64,000 nucleotides of DNA. It comes from Blastocatellia bacterium UBA7656 (lineage in GTDB: Bacteria; Acidobacteriota; Blastocatellia; UBA7656). Numbering within the stretch: the stretch's first letter is position 1; the number at the start of each line of letters is the position of its first letter. The position numbers and the translations under genes were made by a program. The notes below the pieces were generated by a model, which had not been told where the DNA came from, ran no database searches, and was given only the letters and a program-made list of their open reading frames with translations. Location: the NCBI GenBank assembly GCA_002483445.1, contig DLHY01000007.1:163737-227736 (forward strand), in the 5' to 3' direction. Shown piece after piece: positions 61,280 through 64,000 of this stretch.

Positions 61280-61933
61280 CTACAAAAAGAAAAGCAGCAC
61301 GAAAATGTAAATCCAAAGCGCATCCATGAAATGCCAGTAAATGGCCGTCACTTCAGCCACGTTGCGCTTGCGAAATCCTATGCGCGAGCGCAGCGCCGCC
61401 GCAGTCACCGCAAGGAGCGCGATCAATCCCCCCACGAGATGAACCGCGTGCAGGCTCGTGAGCAGGTAGAAAAACGAACTGTGCGGATTGGTGTTGACAT
61501 AAACTCCCTGCGCGCGAAGATCGCGCCACGCCACGATCTGAAAGATGAGAAAGCACAGCCCGAGCGCAGATGTAAGAGTTATCCAGCGACTGAACAAGGC
61601 GTGACGGCTCAGGCGAAGAGCGCGGCGCGCTAACTCGAAACTGATGCTGCTTGCAAGTATCGCCGCCGTGCTGATCCACAGAGATGAGGGCAACTGAATC
61701 GAAATCCAGTCGGGTTTGGTTTCGCGAAAGATATAAGCAGAGGTGAGCGCGGCGAAAAGCATACTGATGCTTCCGAGCGCGATCCACATGCCTATGCGGT
61801 ATTTGGCAGGCTCACGCGCGTCATCGCGCGAATATCCCGGCGGCCAGTCTTTCGGGTCGCCGGGATCGAACGGCCCGCCGCCGCCTGTCGGAACGGGCCT
61901 TACTTTCACATCAGTTGTTATGCTCGTACCCAT
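61280..61933 (-). CDS. Cytochrome c oxidase subunit III-like, copy 1
   Basis: The 217-residue protein has a hydrophilic Pro-rich N-terminus (about 1-45) and five to six spans with IGMWIALGSISMLFAALTSAY, SSFFYLLTSLHAVHLVGGLIA and VTAIYWHFMDALWIYIFVLLF, the subunit III pattern. It lies 29 bases after ctaD on the minus strand. Sequence differs clearly from the other subunit III, so they are not a recent duplicate. Confidence 0.88.
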   Translation of the reverse strand: MGTSITTDVKVRPVPTGGGGPFDPGDPKDWPPGYSRDDAREPAKYRIGMWIALGSISMLFAALTSAYIFRETKPDWISIQLPSSLWISTAAILASSISFELARRALRLSRHALFSRWITLTSALGLCFLIFQIVAWRDLRAQGVYVNTNPHSSFFYLLTSLHAVHLVGGLIALLAVTAAALRSRIGFRKRNVAEVTAIYWHFMDALWIYIFVLLFFL

Positions 61934-61962
61934 CAGTTCAAAACAGATTCGCCTTAGCTTCG

Positions 61963-63783
61963 CTAATCTCCGGCAGACTTCGCCCGTTCGGGGTCGGTCT
62001 GCATGGTGTAATCTTTCTCCGCGCCCGGCACGCTGTACTCATAAGGCCCGTGATGCACATCAGGCTCGTGGCCCGCGAAGTTGTCATGCGGCGGCGGCGA
62101 AGGAATAGTCCATTCGAGCGAAGTCGCTTCCCACGGATTCTCCCCGGCCTTTGGCCCTTTGAACCAACTCCATACCAGATTGACGACGAATATGAGTTGC
62201 GCGGCTATTGTGACAAATGCCGCGATTGAGACGAACTTGGTCATAGGCATAAAACTATCGCCCAGATATGCAAGCCCTTCGTGCGACGAATAGCGGCGCG
62301 GCGCTCCGGCTATGCCCATGATGTGCATAGGCATGAATATGCAGTTGACGCCGATGAAGGTGATGAAGAAATGAATCTTGCCCATAGTTTCATTCATCAT
62401 CCGCCCGAACATCTTGGGGAACCAGAAATAAGTTCCCGCGAACATCCCGAATATCGCAGCTACTCCCATGATGAGATGGAAGTGGCCGACGACGAAATAA
62501 GTGTCGTGCAGCGGAATATCGACCGCCGTCTGGCCGAGGAAGATGCCCGTGATGCCGCCCGATACGAAGAGCGAAACGAAGCCAATGGAAAATATCATCG
62601 GCGTGGTGAATCGAATCCGCGCGCCCCAAAGAGTGCCGAGCCAGTTGAACGTTTTGATGGCCGAAGGCACGCCGATGGCCAGAGTGATCACTGAAAATAC
62701 TATCGCGGTGTTCGGATCCATGCCGCTCTGGAACATGTGATGGCCCCAGACGAAGAAGCCCAGAAGCCCGATAGCGAATATCGCGTAGACCATCGCGCGA
62801 TAACCGAATACAGGCTTGCGCGCAAAGGTCGAAAGTATGTGCGAGGTCAGTCCCATGCCGGGAAGTATGGCGATGTAGACTTCCGGGTGGCCGAAGTACC
62901 AGAAGAGGTGCTGCCACAAAATGACTGAGCCGCCCTGTTTTTCCATAACCAACTGGCCGTTGACATAGGATCCCGCAGGAACGAAGAAACTCGTGCCTCC
63001 GATATGATCGAACAGCATCAGCACTCCGCCAGCAAGCAGCACCGGAAACGACAGCAAAGCCAGCACGGCGGTCGTGAACCACGCCCAGCAGGTGAGCGGC
63101 AATCTGAGGAGCGACATCCCGCGCGTGCGGAGGTTGAGCATCGTGGTGATGAAATTCAAAGCGCCAAGAAGCGACGCGACGCAGAAAAATGCGATGCTCG
63201 TTATCCACAGCACCACGCCTGTTCCCTGCCCCGGTCCGGCCCTCTCTCCGAGCGCGCTCAGAGGCGCATATCCCGTCCATCCTCCAATCGGCCCCACCAC
63301 GCCCACGGCGGCAGTGTCATCGATCACGTTGGCGAATATGGCGAGCATCATCACGGCGAGCGCGACGAACGTAAGCCAGAAGGAGAGCATGTTCAAAACG
63401 GGAAAAGCCATGTCCGCCGCGCCTATTTGAATCGGCAGAAAGTAATTGCCGAATCCGCCCTGAGGAGCGGTCGTCAGCACGAAGAAAACCATGATGGTGC
63501 CGTGCATGGTGACGAGCGATAAATAAAGCTCAGGCGAGATCGTTCCGTTTTCCGCCGCTGCGGGAAGCAGGGTTTTGAGGAATCCCCACTCCCGCCCCGG
63601 CCAGGCGAGTTGCAGTCGCATCAGCAGGCTCATGATCATACCGACGAAGACGGAAAACAAAGCCAGGAACCAGTACTGTATGCCTATGACCTTATGATCG
63701 ACGCTGAATATCCATTTACGGATGAATCCGCTTGGCGGCTCGTGGCGGTGAACCTCGCCGTGAACAGGATGAGCCTCTGCCAT
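61963..63783 (-). CDS. ctaD: Cytochrome c oxidase subunit I, A1 type
   Basis: Subunit I (606 residues) holds haem a, the a3/CuB centre and the proton channels. The CuB motif FGHPEVYIAILPG includes the channel glutamate and cross-linked Tyr typical of A1 oxidases; TMHGTIMVFFVLT and VVGHFHLIMGV carry haem and Cu ligands; HHMF is present. AGGAGGTGG precedes ATG 63783. It is followed by two subunit III genes and a subunit IV. Subunit II is not in the window and may lie to the right. Confidence 0.96.
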   Translation of the reverse strand: MAEAHPVHGEVHRHEPPSGFIRKWIFSVDHKVIGIQYWFLALFSVFVGMIMSLLMRLQLAWPGREWGFLKTLLPAAAENGTISPELYLSLVTMHGTIMVFFVLTTAPQGGFGNYFLPIQIGAADMAFPVLNMLSFWLTFVALAVMMLAIFANVIDDTAAVGVVGPIGGWTGYAPLSALGERAGPGQGTGVVLWITSIAFFCVASLLGALNFITTMLNLRTRGMSLLRLPLTCWAWFTTAVLALLSFPVLLAGGVLMLFDHIGGTSFFVPAGSYVNGQLVMEKQGGSVILWQHLFWYFGHPEVYIAILPGMGLTSHILSTFARKPVFGYRAMVYAIFAIGLLGFFVWGHHMFQSGMDPNTAIVFSVITLAIGVPSAIKTFNWLGTLWGARIRFTTPMIFSIGFVSLFVSGGITGIFLGQTAVDIPLHDTYFVVGHFHLIMGVAAIFGMFAGTYFWFPKMFGRMMNETMGKIHFFITFIGVNCIFMPMHIMGIAGAPRRYSSHEGLAYLGDSFMPMTKFVSIAAFVTIAAQLIFVVNLVWSWFKGPKAGENPWEATSLEWTIPSPPPHDNFAGHEPDVHHGPYEYSVPGAEKDYTMQTDPERAKSAGD

Positions 63784-63799
63784 CTTCCACCTCCTAGAA

Positions 63800-63834
63800 G
63801 AGAGAAGTCAGGAGTCAGAAGTCAGGAGTCAGAA
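63800..63834. repeat. Tandem-unit array (AGTCAGGAGTCAGAAGTC family) upstream of ctaD
   Basis: Units AGTCAGG/AGTCAGA/AGTCAGG/AGTCAGA match the family at 7895-8006. A weak complementary segment (CCTGAAGCCTGACTT) follows at about 63846-63861. Confidence 0.8.
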
Positions 63835-63905
63835 TGCTGATTGAGCCTGAAGCCTGACTTGATACATGTGTTTCAAAGAGCCGTCTTCGACGTATTGACG
63901 GACTC

Positions 63906-64000
63906 TCATCTGTTTATCGGGTACTGCTGAAGCAACTCAGTCAAACGTTCCTTGAATTTTTCTTCCGACATCGCTGCCATCGCCCGGTAATCATCTTTCG
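63906..64000 (-). CDS. C-terminal fragment of an unidentified gene, cut by the window edge
   Basis: A minus-strand frame entering from the right edge encodes the end ...DDYRAMAAMSEEKFKERLTELL followed by QQYPINR and a TGA stop at 63906-63908. It is on the same strand and upstream of ctaD, where subunit II or a cytochrome c would be expected; the sequence is too short to identify. Confidence 0.4.
   Translation of the reverse strand, partial: KDDYRAMAAMSEEKFKERLTELLQQYPINR

Overview
The window looks like chromosomal DNA of a Gram-negative, aerobically respiring bacterium, most likely an Acidobacteriota member, perhaps class Blastocatellia. The inference rests on GC of roughly 55%, GroESL under a CIRCE-like site, a split complex I operon without nuoI between nuoH and nuoJ, an A1-type cytochrome oxidase operon with two subunit III genes, an OmpA-type lipoprotein, and many secreted TPR, VWA, FG-GAP, DUF4384 and caspase proteins. 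No rRNA or tRNA gene was seen, so the taxonomic call is inference.

Layout: 0.1-3.7 kb, secreted hypothetical, TPR protein and a CapA-like metallophosphatase. 3.7-6.3 kb, an AT-richer two-gene restriction-modification system. 6.5-14 kb, complex I membrane arm nuoAHJKLMN. 14-19 kb, unknown protein, principal sigma factor and MutL. 19-21.5 kb, amidohydrolase and hexaheme cytochrome c. 21.6-23.8 kb, groES-groEL. 23.8-27.2 kb, a DUF5615/DUF433 toxin-antitoxin-like pair, UvrC and a secreted protein. 27.4-29.1 kb, OmpA-like lipoprotein and PfkB kinase. 29.3-35.1 kb, a four-gene minus-strand signalling operon encoding a PocR-GAF-diguanylate cyclase, an AAA ATPase fused to an RsbW-like kinase domain, a STAS protein and an HD-GYP phosphodiesterase. 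35.6-42.4 kb, NtrC-type regulator, Ser/Thr kinase fused to an FGE-like domain, two DUF4384 proteins and a trypsin-like protease. 42.5-52 kb, subtilase, FG-GAP propeller protein, Cu/Zn SOD, VWA giant and a FecR/Ig-like protein. 52.1-57.1 kb, a secreted ankyrin protein, an ECF sigma factor fused to ankyrin repeats and a divergent exported caspase-TPR protein. 57.2-64 kb, ferredoxin, HEAT/lipoyl-like protein and the cytochrome c oxidase operon, cut at the right edge.

The most unusual structural feature is a set of thirteen intergenic arrays of short, purine-rich tandem units, most of them facing complementary pyrimidine-rich units so that they can fold into long hairpins. At least seven unrelated unit sequences occupy the same kind of site. 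They lie tightly between a stop codon and the next start codon, sometimes supplying the stop or start codon, and often replace a Shine-Dalgarno sequence. Other second-look items are the ECF-ankyrin fusion with a homologous secreted ankyrin partner, the c-di-GMP/partner-switch operon, a three-half-site CIRCE region, and possible structured leaders before the subtilase and caspase genes.
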